A DNA stretch of 25,244 nucleotides from Myxococcales bacterium (GCA_025362165.1 JANYHY010000461.1:1-25244), one strand, 5' to 3'. Counted from the first letter of the stretch, positions 14,398-22,686 are shown. Notes: generated from the letters alone by a model not told the origin. Made by a program: numbers and translations.

Positions 14398-15677
14398 AGC
14401 GGTCGAACGAGAGTCGTGGGCGCGAGGCCCGTGATCGCGAAGTACGAGTCGAAGAGCAGCTGCTTGGTGTACTTCGGGTTGTGGACGCCCAACGCACTCC
14501 CCCGAGCCACGAGGAGATAATCGTAGAGCGCGCCGGCCTCGTCGGCCGTTAGAGGACTTCCTCCGCTGCGTGGCAGGTCGAGCTCGAACTGGCCGTCGGC
14601 GAGCTCCGAAGGCTGCAATGCGGTCGTGGTCCCACGCGTGAGGTAACCGGCGGTGTTGAGCGCCTTCTGGAGCTCGAACAGCGTGGCCCGGATCTGCGAT
14701 TGGCCTCCGCTGATGTCGAAGCTCGTAGCCTTGGCGTGGCACGAGGTGCACACCCTCACCTGAGCATAGAAGGAGTGATCGGCGGCGCTGGAGTTGCTCG
14801 CCACTTCCGGCATGTGGCAGTCGACGCAGGTGAGCTTCTGCTGGTGGGTCGAGGTGCCATAGGTTTGAGACTCGAACTGGTAGCCGCCCGCTGCGCTGAA
14901 GACATCGGCTTGCGGGCCCTCGTGCGGGCCCCAGTAGGCGCTTATCGAATTGCTTACCCCAATGTAGTTGGTCACGTCCTTGCGGGATCGATGGCACCAG
15001 ATGCAGGTGTTGGCACCCCCCATCGTGCCCGCAGGGGTGCCGGTCACCGCGCTCGTGTTGGGGCTCTTCTCGATGGACGCTTGGTCGGTCGAACCTACCG
15101 GGACGCGCAGCGGGAACGATCCAGGCGTGTACGGAAGGCCCGTCCGGTGAGGATCGGTCTGATCCGTCACCGAGTGACAGGTGACGCACGTCACGGCGGC
15201 GACCTTGGCGTGACCCGCGTAGGAAGCTTCGGCAAGCTTCCCGCTAACGGGACTTCGGTACCCGAGCTCGCCCGTGAGAAGATTGGTCACCCCTGCGTCC
15301 GGCGCGATCACCACCTGACCACCCACACGTTGCTCGAGCGCGTCGATCGCATGGCAATTGCCGCAAGCCTGAGGTCCGGTCCAGTTCGCGACCTCACCGC
15401 CCCCGATGTTGGACACGTACGCCGCGTAGTGGGTGCTCGTCTTCCATTGCTCGACGATCCCGTTGAAGCCGTGACACGGGGACAGGCACGACGACGGGAG
15501 TCCCCCGTCCACGCCGCTGCCTGGAGGCCCTTGCGATCCCACAGGTCCCGGCACTGTCCCCGACGACCCTGGATCCCCCTTGGGTCCCTGAGCCCCCTCC
15601 GAGCCGCAGGCAAAGAGCACGGTGCCAGCGAGCAAGACCCCGCCCAGACCCGCTCCGATCATCGTTCGAACCTTCAC
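14394..15677 (-). CDS. Hexaheme c-type cytochrome lipoprotein with collagen-like linker
   Basis: 427 residues from GTG 15677, chosen because GGGAGG lies 5 bases upstream; the open frame continues to 15782 without support. The signal ends in the lipobox LFAC (Cys 24). Directly after it comes a Gly-X-Y stretch (about 30-55: GPKGDPGSSG, then GSQGPPG). The heme domain has CLSPCH (CX3CH, 64-69), CGNCH, CVTCH, CIWCH, CVDCH and CTSCH. The segment LTCVDCHMP followed later by ADHSF resembles the NrfA/octaheme cytochrome group, where the downstream His ligates a heme. The C-terminal 130 residues are heme-free and helical. No catalytic Lys-type (CxxCK) site is seen, so electron transfer is likelier than reduction of nitrite. 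It is coupled (GTGA) to the next cytochrome gene. Confidence 0.85.
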   Translation of the reverse strand: MKVRTMIGAGLGGVLLAGTVLFACGSEGAQGPKGDPGSSGTVPGPVGSQGPPGSGVDGGLPSSCLSPCHGFNGIVEQWKTSTHYAAYVSNIGGGEVANWTGPQACGNCHAIDALEQRVGGQVVIAPDAGVTNLLTGELGYRSPVSGKLAEASYAGHAKVAAVTCVTCHSVTDQTDPHRTGLPYTPGSFPLRVPVGSTDQASIEKSPNTSAVTGTPAGTMGGANTCIWCHRSRKDVTNYIGVSNSISAYWGPHEGPQADVFSAAGGYQFESQTYGTSTHQQKLTCVDCHMPEVASNSSAADHSFYAQVRVCTSCHAKATSFDISGGQSQIRATLFELQKALNTAGYLTRGTTTALQPSELADGQFELDLPRSGGSPLTADEAGALYDYLLVARGSALGVHNPKYTKQLLFDSYFAITGLAPTTLVRPL

Positions 15678-15791
15678 GGAAACCTCCCTACCCTTCCCAA
15701 AGCACTCCCCATGCCCGCGCCGACCGAGTTCCAAGCCCGCGAAATGCACCCTCCGCTCTGAAGGTCTTGCGGCAGCGCGCAAGCAGTGCGC

Positions 15792-18700
15792 TCATGCTGC
15801 GGGAGTCTCGACTCGGGCCAGTGAAGGTTTCACTTCGCGCCACCACTTCCAGTTCGTGAAAATGACTGGGTAGATGAGGAGCTCGAGCACGAACGAGGTG
15901 ATCACGCCTCCGACCATCGGCGCGGCGATTCGCTTCATCACGTCGGCGCCCGCTCCGTGGCTCCACATGATCGGGAGCAAGCCCATCAAGATCGCCATCA
16001 CCGTCATCATCTTCGGCCGTATGCGCTTGACGGCTCCGTCTTCCACCGCAGCCCGAAGATCACTCATGCTCTTCATCCGACCCTCCCCCTTCGCGCGCTC
16101 GTAGGCTTGATCGAGGTAGAGCAGCATGACGACACCCGTTTCCGCATCGACCCCGGCGAGCGCGATGATCCCCACCCAGACCGCGACGCTCAGGTTGTAG
16201 TGCAAGAGGAACAGCAGCCAGAAGGCGCCGATGAGAGAGAACGGCACGGCCAGCAAAACGATCCCGACCTTGGTCGCGTTCTTGGTGCTGAAGTACAGAA
16301 GCACGATGACGAGCGCGAGCGTGACCGGGATGACGATCTTGAGCCGCTCGGTCGCCCGCTCCATGTACTCGTACTGGCCGCTCCACTCGAGCGTGTAACC
16401 GGACGGGATCTTCACGGTCGACGCGGCCTTCTTGGCGTCGTTCACGTACCCTCCGAGGTCACGGTCGCCTACGTCGACGTAGACGTATCCGAGGAGCTGC
16501 GCCTGCTCGGTGCGTAGGACCGTCGGCCCGGTCGTGGTGGTGATGTCGGCGACCTGCTCCATGGGGATCTGCGCGCCACTTGGCGTCGAGATGAGAGTCC
16601 GCCGGATGGCGTCGAGATCAGTCCGGTAAGCGCGCTGGTAACGCACGTTGACCGGATAGCGCTCGCGGCCCTCGATGGTCGTCGTGACGTTCGCCCCGCC
16701 GATGGCGGACTCGATCGCCATCTCGACGTCCTCCACGCTGAGCCCGTAGCGAGCGATCTGGTCGCGCTTGACGGTGAAGTCGAGGTAGTAGCCTCCGGTG
16801 ACCCGCTCCGCGAAGACGTTGCGCGAGCCAGGCACGCCGCTCAGGGCGGCTTCGAGCTGGCTGCCGATGTCGTTGATCTTCGCGAGGTCGGGGCCGAAGA
16901 TCTTGATGCCAACAGGAGTGCGGATGCCCGTCGAGAGCATGTCCGTGCGAGCCTTGATCGGCATCGTCCACGCGTTCGCCACGCCGGGCACGCGCACGAC
17001 GCGGTCGAGCTCGGCCTCGATCTTCTCGGTCGTCATGCCTGGCCGCCATTGCGACTCGGGCTTGAGGTTGATGACGGTCTCGAACATCTCGGGAGGAGCT
17101 GGATCGGTGGCAGAGAGCGCGCGCCCAGCCTTGCCGGACACGGAGTCCACCTCCGGAACCTGCATGATGAGCTTGTCTTGTGTCTGCAGCGCCTGCCGGG
17201 CCGTCTCGATGGACGCTCCCGGCAACGTGATGGGCATGTAGAGGATGGTCCCTTCGTCAAGGGGGGGCATGAACTCGGATCCGAGCTTCATGAACACAGG
17301 GACCGTGCCCAGCATGAGTGCGGCTGCCGCAAGGAGCGTGATGACGCGGTGTCGCAGCACGAGCCTGACGAACGGGTGATAGGCCCACATGAGGAAGCGA
17401 TTGATCGGGTTCTTCTCCTCCTTCGGGATCTTTCCCCGGATGAACGCGACCATGAGAAAGGGGACGATCATCACCGAGGTGAGGGCGGCGAAGCCCATCG
17501 AGAACGTCTTGGTGAACGCCAGTGGACGGAACAGGCGCCCCTCCTGCGCCTCCAGCGAGAAGATCGGTAGAAACGACACCGTGATGATGAGCAGCGAGAA
17601 GAACAGAGGTCGACCCACCTGCTGGGCAGCCTCGATGAGGATCTCGTGCCGAGGCCGGTCGGTGGTGTCGTGCTCGATGTGCTTGTGGGCGTTCTCGATC
17701 ATGATGATGGCCGCGTCGATCATCGCGCCCATCGCTATGGCTATGCCTCCGAGGCTCATGATGTTGGCGCCTATGCCGAGCGCATGCATCGCGACGAACG
17801 CGAGCAGAATGGACAGCGGCAGCGTGAGGATGGCTACGAACGCGCTCCGCAGGTGCCAGAGGAAGATGATGCAGACGACCGATACGATGACCAACTCCTC
17901 GATCAGCTTCCCCTTGAGCGTGTCGATGGAGCGCTCGATGAGCGTGGAGCGGTCGTAGGTGGTGACGATCTCGACCCCTTCGGGGAGGGCAGGTTGGACC
18001 TTCTCCTTGATGGTCTTCTTGATGTCCTGGATGACCCCGTAGGTGTCGACGCCCTGTCTGACCACCACGATCCCGGCCGCGACGTCGCCCTCTCCGTTCA
18101 GGTCGGCGACTCCGCGTCTTATCTCGGGGCCGATGTGTACCCGCGCCACGTCACGCACGAGGATGGGAGTGCCGTCGGGGCGTGCTCCCAGCGAGACCTG
18201 CTCGATGTCAGAGACGTCCTTGATGTAGCCGCGGCCACGGACCATGTACTCGCGGCCGGTCCACTCGACGACGCGTCCGCCGACGTCGTTGTTGCTCTTG
18301 CGCACGGCGGTGACCACCGTGTCGATCGGGATCGAGTAGGAAGTCAGCGCGTTGGGGTCGATCTCGATTTGATACTGCTTCACGAAGCCGCCATAGGGGG
18401 CGACCTCTGCGACGCCGGGAACGCTCCGGAGCCAGTACTGCACGGACCAGTCGTTGAGAGAGCGGAGCTGCGCCAGGTCGTGCTTTCCCGTCTTGTCGAC
18501 GAGGGCGTACTCGTAAGCCCAGCCCACGCCGCTCGCGTCAGGCCCGAGGTTGGGGCGGACTCCTTCCGGGAGCCTCCCTTCGAGCGCGCTCATGTACTCG
18601 AGCACGCGCGTCCGCGCCCAGTATGGGTCGGTGCCGTCCTCGAAGATGACATAGACGAAGGAGACGTCGAAGTAAGAGAACCCACGGACGACCTTCACCT

Positions 18701-18932
18701 TCGGAGCAGAGATGAGCGAGGTGACGATCGGGTAGGTGATCTGGTCCTCGACGAGTGTTGGGCTTCGCCCCTCCCAGTTGGTCATGATGATGACCTGCAC
18801 GTCGGAGAGATCCGGAACGGCGTCGATGGGGGTCTGGCGGAGCGACCAGACGCCTCCTCCCACGATGGCCGCGATGAGCAGGATCACGACGAACCCGTTG
18901 CGCCCGCTAAAGGCGATGAGTCGTTCGATCAC
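15792..18932 (-). CDS. cusA: CusA-like Cu(I)/Ag(I) RND efflux pump
   Basis: 1046 residues, the normal length for a heavy-metal RND pump of the inner membrane. It exports metal using the proton gradient together with the CusB- and CusC-like partners encoded upstream. TM1 is at about 12-30. The TM4 relay segment GAMIDAAIIMIENAHK (402-417) has the key Asp 406, and GVDAETGVVMLLYL lies in the C-terminal TM block. The three methionines that bind metal in E. coli CusA (M573, M623, M672) correspond here to M566 (LYMPITLPG), M616 (PPEMFETV) and M665 (TDMLSTGI). All have the same offset, so Cu(I)/Ag(I) is favoured over zinc or cobalt. The start is GTG 18932, 10 bases after the adaptor gene. Confidence 0.95.
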   Translation of the reverse strand: MIERLIAFSGRNGFVVILLIAAIVGGGVWSLRQTPIDAVPDLSDVQVIIMTNWEGRSPTLVEDQITYPIVTSLISAPKVKVVRGFSYFDVSFVYVIFEDGTDPYWARTRVLEYMSALEGRLPEGVRPNLGPDASGVGWAYEYALVDKTGKHDLAQLRSLNDWSVQYWLRSVPGVAEVAPYGGFVKQYQIEIDPNALTSYSIPIDTVVTAVRKSNNDVGGRVVEWTGREYMVRGRGYIKDVSDIEQVSLGARPDGTPILVRDVARVHIGPEIRRGVADLNGEGDVAAGIVVVRQGVDTYGVIQDIKKTIKEKVQPALPEGVEIVTTYDRSTLIERSIDTLKGKLIEELVIVSVVCIIFLWHLRSAFVAILTLPLSILLAFVAMHALGIGANIMSLGGIAIAMGAMIDAAIIMIENAHKHIEHDTTDRPRHEILIEAAQQVGRPLFFSLLIITVSFLPIFSLEAQEGRLFRPLAFTKTFSMGFAALTSVMIVPFLMVAFIRGKIPKEEKNPINRFLMWAYHPFVRLVLRHRVITLLAAAALMLGTVPVFMKLGSEFMPPLDEGTILYMPITLPGASIETARQALQTQDKLIMQVPEVDSVSGKAGRALSATDPAPPEMFETVINLKPESQWRPGMTTEKIEAELDRVVRVPGVANAWTMPIKARTDMLSTGIRTPVGIKIFGPDLAKINDIGSQLEAALSGVPGSRNVFAERVTGGYYLDFTVKRDQIARYGLSVEDVEMAIESAIGGANVTTTIEGRERYPVNVRYQRAYRTDLDAIRRTLISTPSGAQIPMEQVADITTTTGPTVLRTEQAQLLGYVYVDVGDRDLGGYVNDAKKAASTVKIPSGYTLEWSGQYEYMERATERLKIVIPVTLALVIVLLYFSTKNATKVGIVLLAVPFSLIGAFWLLFLLHYNLSVAVWVGIIALAGVDAETGVVMLLYLDQAYERAKGEGRMKSMSDLRAAVEDGAVKRIRPKMMTVMAILMGLLPIMWSHGAGADVMKRIAAPMVGGVITSFVLELLIYPVIFTNWKWWREVKPSLARVETPAA

Positions 18933-18942
18933 GGCGGCCCGA

Positions 18943-20376
18943 TCAGTGGTGCCCCGAGGGCATCGGCATGTTCATGGGCATATCCATCGGCATGTTCATG
19001 TCGGGCATCGGCGGCATCGATGACGGCGCCGACGACGGAGCGACGGTCGCGGAAGGCGGGACGGTCGTGGTCGTGGGCTTCGGCGCTGGCTTCGAACTGG
19101 GCGGCATAGGCATGCTGCTGATCGTCGGCATGGCGCTCATCGCGGGTGAGACGGGCTTCGTCCCCATGTCCATGCCAGGCATGCTCATCGACATGTTCTG
19201 CATGGCCGCCATGAGGTTCGTCTCGGAGTCGATGAGGAACTGGGCCGAGGTGACGACGCGGTCGCCCTCTGCGACACCGGAGACTACGGAGTAGAATTCG
19301 CCCGCGGGTAAGCCGAGCTGCACGTCGCGTGGCTCGAAGTATCCCTGATCGAGCGCGAGCAGGACGTACTTGCGATCTCCCGTGTCGATCACGGCCTCCT
19401 TGGGCACCACCAGTCGATCGCTCGCTGAGCCATGCCAGGTCAGCGTCACGTAGGTATCAGGCTTGAGCTTGCGATCGGGGTTCTTCAGGGTTGCGCGGAA
19501 GCGGACGCGCCGCGTCTGGGGATCGACACCTGGGTAGATGAAGTCGATCGTGGCCTCGAGTTTGTCTGCCTGGCCGTAAGGGAACTCCACGTCGATCACG
19601 TTGCCTACCTGGAAGCGCACCGCTTCGTACTCGAAGGCTTGCCCGACGACCCAGACCGAAGAGAGATCGGCGAGCTTGAACGTCATCATCTCGGGCGTCA
19701 CGTACTGTCCTGCGACCGCGCTCTTCTCGAGCACCACGCCGTCGAAAGGCGAGGAGAGCGTCACGGTTCGACTCACGGTTCCGGCTTTCTCGAGAGCGTC
19801 TATCTGCGCGTCCGTCATCTCCAGGCGCTTCAGTCGCTGGTGCGAGGCCGTCAGGAACGCGTTCGCTGCGGTCTTCTCCTCGGGGGGGAGGAGCCCGGCC
19901 TGGTCGCGAGCGTGCGCGGCGATGAGATACTCGCCCTCTGCCGTCACGAGGTCGGGGCTGTACAGCGCGAAGAGAGGCTGGCCTTGCCGGACGGGTTTGC
20001 CGACGTAGTTGACGTAGAGCTGCTCGACCCAGCCGGAGACCCGCGTGTGGATCTCGGCGACGCGCGTCTCGTCGTAGGTCACCATGCCCACTGTGCGCAC
20101 GGTTCCCTCGACGCTCTGCCGGGCGACCGTACCCGTGCGAACCCCGACGAGTTGCTGCCGAGCGGGCGAGATGTAGACGGCCTTCGGGCTTGGTCCTCCG
20201 CTCTCCATCCCTGGCATGTCCGCCATCGGCGGCGTCTGCGCCGGCGCAGCGTGAAAACCCCTACCGGCAGCCGTACCGGCGCCTGCAGCGACCAACGCGA
20301 TGAGCGCGACCAGAGGCCAGCTGGCGCGATGTCGGCTCGATGTCGGCGGCGGATCCGAGCGGGAGACGGGCGTCAT
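18943..20376 (-). CDS. cusB: CusB-like periplasmic adaptor with Met-rich C-terminal tail
   Basis: 477 residues. One N-terminal membrane or signal segment (about 19-38) is followed by a short Met-rich stretch (MADMPGM). The membrane-fusion fold comes next: a barrel-sandwich hybrid beginning TRVSGWVEQLYVNYVG, a helical hairpin (about 150-200), SPFDGVVLEKSAVAGQYV, and beta-barrel and membrane-proximal domains with a FIYPGVDPQTRRVRFR segment. This matches CusB, which links CusA to the outer-membrane channel and hands over metal. Residues 389-477 form an extra low-complexity tail with 20 Met and a final His-His (MxM and MPM repeats). E. coli CusB lacks this tail. No CusF domain is present. The ATG 20376 overlaps the stop of the channel gene (ATGA). 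Confidence 0.92.
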   Translation of the reverse strand: MTPVSRSDPPPTSSRHRASWPLVALIALVAAGAGTAAGRGFHAAPAQTPPMADMPGMESGGPSPKAVYISPARQQLVGVRTGTVARQSVEGTVRTVGMVTYDETRVAEIHTRVSGWVEQLYVNYVGKPVRQGQPLFALYSPDLVTAEGEYLIAAHARDQAGLLPPEEKTAANAFLTASHQRLKRLEMTDAQIDALEKAGTVSRTVTLSSPFDGVVLEKSAVAGQYVTPEMMTFKLADLSSVWVVGQAFEYEAVRFQVGNVIDVEFPYGQADKLEATIDFIYPGVDPQTRRVRFRATLKNPDRKLKPDTYVTLTWHGSASDRLVVPKEAVIDTGDRKYVLLALDQGYFEPRDVQLGLPAGEFYSVVSGVAEGDRVVTSAQFLIDSETNLMAAMQNMSMSMPGMDMGTKPVSPAMSAMPTISSMPMPPSSKPAPKPTTTTVPPSATVAPSSAPSSMPPMPDMNMPMDMPMNMPMPSGHH

Positions 20377-21614
20377 AGCGTTCCGCCGATCTCGTGCTCG
20401 AGCTCTGCGACCGCGAGGGCACGCCTCACGCGCGCGTCCAGCATCATCAGCTGGGAGTCTTGCAGCGATCGACGCGCGTCGAGCAAGCCGACGACGTCCC
20501 CCGATCCCGCGCCGTATGCCGCGAGGGAGGCGTCGAAGCTCTCGTGGGCCTTCGGTAGCGCGACGGTCTGGATCAGGTCGACCTGTCGCGTCGCCGTCTG
20601 CACCTTCACGAGCGCCTGCGCGACCTCCGCCCGGATCATCGCGCGCATCGACTCTGCGTCTTCGCTCGCAGCCTGCGCCCGCTCGTCGAAGGCCGCGCCG
20701 AGGTGTTCGCCCCGCGACGCGCTGAAGATCGGGATCGTGAAGCCGATCATGGCGCCCATCGTCGGGGGTCCTCCCATCATCTGGTTCGCCCAGATGGAGG
20801 TCATGATGTCCGGGTAGGGCTCGCGTCGGGCCAGAGCGGCCATGGAACCGGCCTCGTTCTGCATGGCCTTCATGCGCTGAAGCTCAGGGCGGCTCGCGAT
20901 CGCTCGGTCCGTCAGTGGGTCCACCGAGAGCGAAGCCGACGGCGGACCGAGGTCCGCGGGGTCGGTCATGGCGGTATCGGACGGTTGATTGCGGAGCGCG
21001 TTGATCATGGCGAGGATCGACGTACGCTCGCCATCGAGGTCGATGCTCTGCACATCGAGCGAGTTGACCTCGACCTGTGTGCGAGCGACCTCGTGATGAT
21101 CGCCGGTGCCCGCGCCGTAGCGACCCAGGGCAGCCGATGCGATCGTGGACGCGATGGCTCGCTGGGCGTGGTTGATCTCGCGCCGCTTGGCGTTCATCCA
21201 CAGCATCACGTAGGCGCGCTCGGCCTCGAGGCGAAGGTCGAGGCGGCGTGCGTCGAGCTCGGCCTCGGAGCCCTCGCCTTGGTGCTCGACGGCGTCCCGC
21301 ATGAAGCGAAGCTTGCCGGGCCAGGGCAGCATCTGCGTGACGCTGTAGCGGATCATCGGCATGAGCCCGCCTGTCGCCTCAGGCACCTGATCGACCATGA
21401 CGGACACGAACGGATCCGACCATTTGCCAGTGCCGGCTGCCTCGTCGCGGTACGCGGCGCGCCGCAGCGTGCCCGCGCGGATCGATGGGTTGCGAGCCAC
21501 CACCTCCGCCACGTAATCGTGCATTGCCGCAGTGTCGTCGGCGCGCGCGGGACTATCCCAGCCGATCGCCAGCAACACTGCGCTCACTCCAACGATGGAC
21601 TTCATGTTGATCAT
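20373..21614 (-). CDS. cusC: CusC-like outer-membrane channel (TolC family)
   Basis: About 413 residues from ATG 21614; ATG 21605 and GTG 21623 are alternatives, and no strong ribosome binding site separates them. The signal peptide ends near SPARA-D. The body has two TolC-type repeats: long helices, a strand with SVTQMLPWPGKL (a common signature of metal-efflux channels), and FTIPIFSAS in the second repeat. Met is common in pore-near segments (NQMMGGPPTMGAMIG), as expected for copper or silver transport. It is the first gene of the cusC-cusB-cusA unit and overlaps the adaptor by four bases. The upstream 200 bases are shared with the divergent lipoprotein and contain the inverted repeat listed separately. 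Confidence 0.9.
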   Translation of the reverse strand: MINMKSIVGVSAVLLAIGWDSPARADDTAAMHDYVAEVVARNPSIRAGTLRRAAYRDEAAGTGKWSDPFVSVMVDQVPEATGGLMPMIRYSVTQMLPWPGKLRFMRDAVEHQGEGSEAELDARRLDLRLEAERAYVMLWMNAKRREINHAQRAIASTIASAALGRYGAGTGDHHEVARTQVEVNSLDVQSIDLDGERTSILAMINALRNQPSDTAMTDPADLGPPSASLSVDPLTDRAIASRPELQRMKAMQNEAGSMAALARREPYPDIMTSIWANQMMGGPPTMGAMIGFTIPIFSASRGEHLGAAFDERAQAASEDAESMRAMIRAEVAQALVKVQTATRQVDLIQTVALPKAHESFDASLAAYGAGSGDVVGLLDARRSLQDSQLMMLDARVRRALAVAELEHEIGGTL

Positions 21615-21620
21615 AGCCAG

Positions 21621-21631
21621 CACACCGTGTG
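21621..21631. promoter_or_regulatory. Short palindrome at the cusC start
   Basis: CACACCGTGTG is a perfect dyad around one central base, located directly before the proposed start of the channel gene. It could be a regulator site or the 5' end of the leader, or it could be chance. An alternative GTG start (21623) lies inside it. Confidence 0.25.
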
Positions 21632-21682
21632 ACGTGACCTAGAGCACGCGGCGCGCCAACGCTCGCCTCCTGCGAAAGGTCT

Positions 21683-21712
21683 CGTGTTCTCGAAGCAAGC
21701 ACGGAGAACACG
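21683..21712. promoter_or_regulatory. Inverted repeat in the divergent cusC/lipoprotein promoter region
   Basis: CGTGTTCTC (21683-21691) and GAGAACACG (21704-21712) are perfect 9-base inverted repeats with a 12-base spacer. They lie about 70 bases upstream of the cusC-like start and 100 bases upstream of the lipoprotein start. The position fits an operator for a metal-responsive regulator controlling both genes. No regulator gene (CusR, CueR or CsoR type) is present in the window. Confidence 0.45.
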
Positions 21713-21814
21713 CAGCCATTGCGGAAAGGACGCAGCATCTGCGGGCATCATCAGGCGACCGCCGCAAGATTGTTGCCGCTCGTGCGGTGGCGTTCGGTTT
21801 GCAGAGTGCCGGAC

Positions 21815-22531
21815 ATGCGCCTGCTCATCCTCTCCATAGCCTTCACGACCCTCGCCGCATGCGGCGGAACACCCGGGGCGCAGCCTCACGACATGAGCGC
21901 CGCCAGCCACGAAGCCGCGGCGACCGAGCATGAGCGCACCGCCCAGGCTCACGCAGCGCAATACGATCCAAACGCATCGACGGAACGCTCCGACTGCTTG
22001 CCGAGGGGCGGAGCGCATGAAGAGGGCGCCGCTTGCTGGAGCTCGGTTCGCAACCCGACCGCAGCTCATTCCGAGGAGGCCGACAAGCACCACAAGATGG
22101 CTGTCGACCACCGCGCCGCTTCGCAGGCCCTGCGCGACGCGGAGGCCAAGATGTGTGTCGGGATCTCCGAAGCCGACCGGGAAATGAGCCCGTTCGAGCA
22201 CCGCGAGGACATCGCCAGCGTGGAGCCGCTGAACGTCAACGTCTCGTCCGCCAAGACGGGTGGGAATGCGCGGACAGTGGGAGCCACGGTGACGTTCCGC
22301 GCCGTTCCCGGGATGACAGCGCAGTGGCTCCAGCGCGTCGTGGACTGTCACCTCGCACGCAACGCCGTCCTTGGCCATGTTGTCCCCGAGATGCCGTCGT
22401 GCCCGCTCGTCCCCAATGGCGTCACCGCCACAGTCACGCCGACCAGCGATGGCTTCGCTGTGGCCTTGCGATCGGACGACACCAAGACCGCTCAGGAGAT
22501 ACTGCGGCGGGCGCAGTCGTTGAGCCATTGA
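21815..22531 (+). CDS. His-rich lipoprotein, divergent from the copper efflux genes
   Basis: 238 residues from ATG 21815; the upstream part of the open frame (to 21719) looks non-coding. The signal ends in the lipobox LAACGG (Cys 16). Residues about 24-110 are helical and rich in His, Glu and Ala, with nine His (for example PHDM, SHEAAATEHE, AHSEEADKHHKM, VDH) and two Cys, a likely metal-binding region. The C-terminal half has a compact alpha/beta look (VTFRAVPGMTAQWLQRVVDCH) with two further Cys. I do not recognise a family. Sharing a promoter region with the efflux genes suggests a role in periplasmic copper binding or sensing. Confidence 0.7.
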   Translation: MRLLILSIAFTTLAACGGTPGAQPHDMSAASHEAAATEHERTAQAHAAQYDPNASTERSDCLPRGGAHEEGAACWSSVRNPTAAHSEEADKHHKMAVDHRAASQALRDAEAKMCVGISEADREMSPFEHREDIASVEPLNVNVSSAKTGGNARTVGATVTFRAVPGMTAQWLQRVVDCHLARNAVLGHVVPEMPSCPLVPNGVTATVTPTSDGFAVALRSDDTKTAQEILRRAQSLSH

Positions 22532-22616
22532 GATCTGACTGGAAGCGGGCAAGCGGGAGCGGAGCGGAGGAGTGGCCAGAGGTGTCGCGCTCTCGTCAAG
22601 GTCTGGACGTCCGGAC

Positions 22617-22634
22617 TGTTCTGGCGCCAGAACA
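22617..22634. terminator. 18-base perfect palindrome between convergent genes
   Basis: TGTTCTGGCGCCAGAACA reads the same on both strands. It lies 86 bases after the His-rich lipoprotein stop and 53 bases from the stop of the convergent unknown gene. As RNA it can fold on either strand, so it may be a shared terminator, but there is no T-run and almost no loop. The half-site TGTTCT also occurs in the inverted repeat at 21683-21712, so an operator is an alternative. Confidence 0.35.
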
Positions 22635-22686
22635 ATCACCAAGTGGCGGGTTGTTGCATGGTCTGTAGAAATAGTTCGAACACATG

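Noticed and set aside
14398..15189. Open frame extending the 13-motif cytochrome to 771 residues
   Set aside because: The extra 264 residues are Arg/His/Pro-rich shadow of the hexaheme gene in another frame; the GTG at 14397 with a lipoprotein signal is the natural start.
7902..15677. CRISPR-like regularity from repeated cytochrome motifs
   Set aside because: The repeats are codons for CxxCH heme sites within open genes; spacing and sequence vary and no cas genes are present.
14394..15677. NrfA-type nitrite reductase
   Set aside because: CVDCHMP resembles the family, but there is no CxxCK catalytic heme, and lipobox plus collagen-like linker do not fit.
14700..15761. 353-residue plus-strand open frame antisense to the hexaheme cytochrome
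   Set aside because: It is the shadow of a GC-rich gene; composition is Arg/Val/His-rich with no domain, while the opposite strand has a signal peptide and six heme motifs.
17646..19109. 487-residue plus-strand open frame antisense to the CusA- and CusB-like genes
   Set aside because: Long antisense frames are expected opposite GC-rich genes; the minus-strand products are full-length known families.
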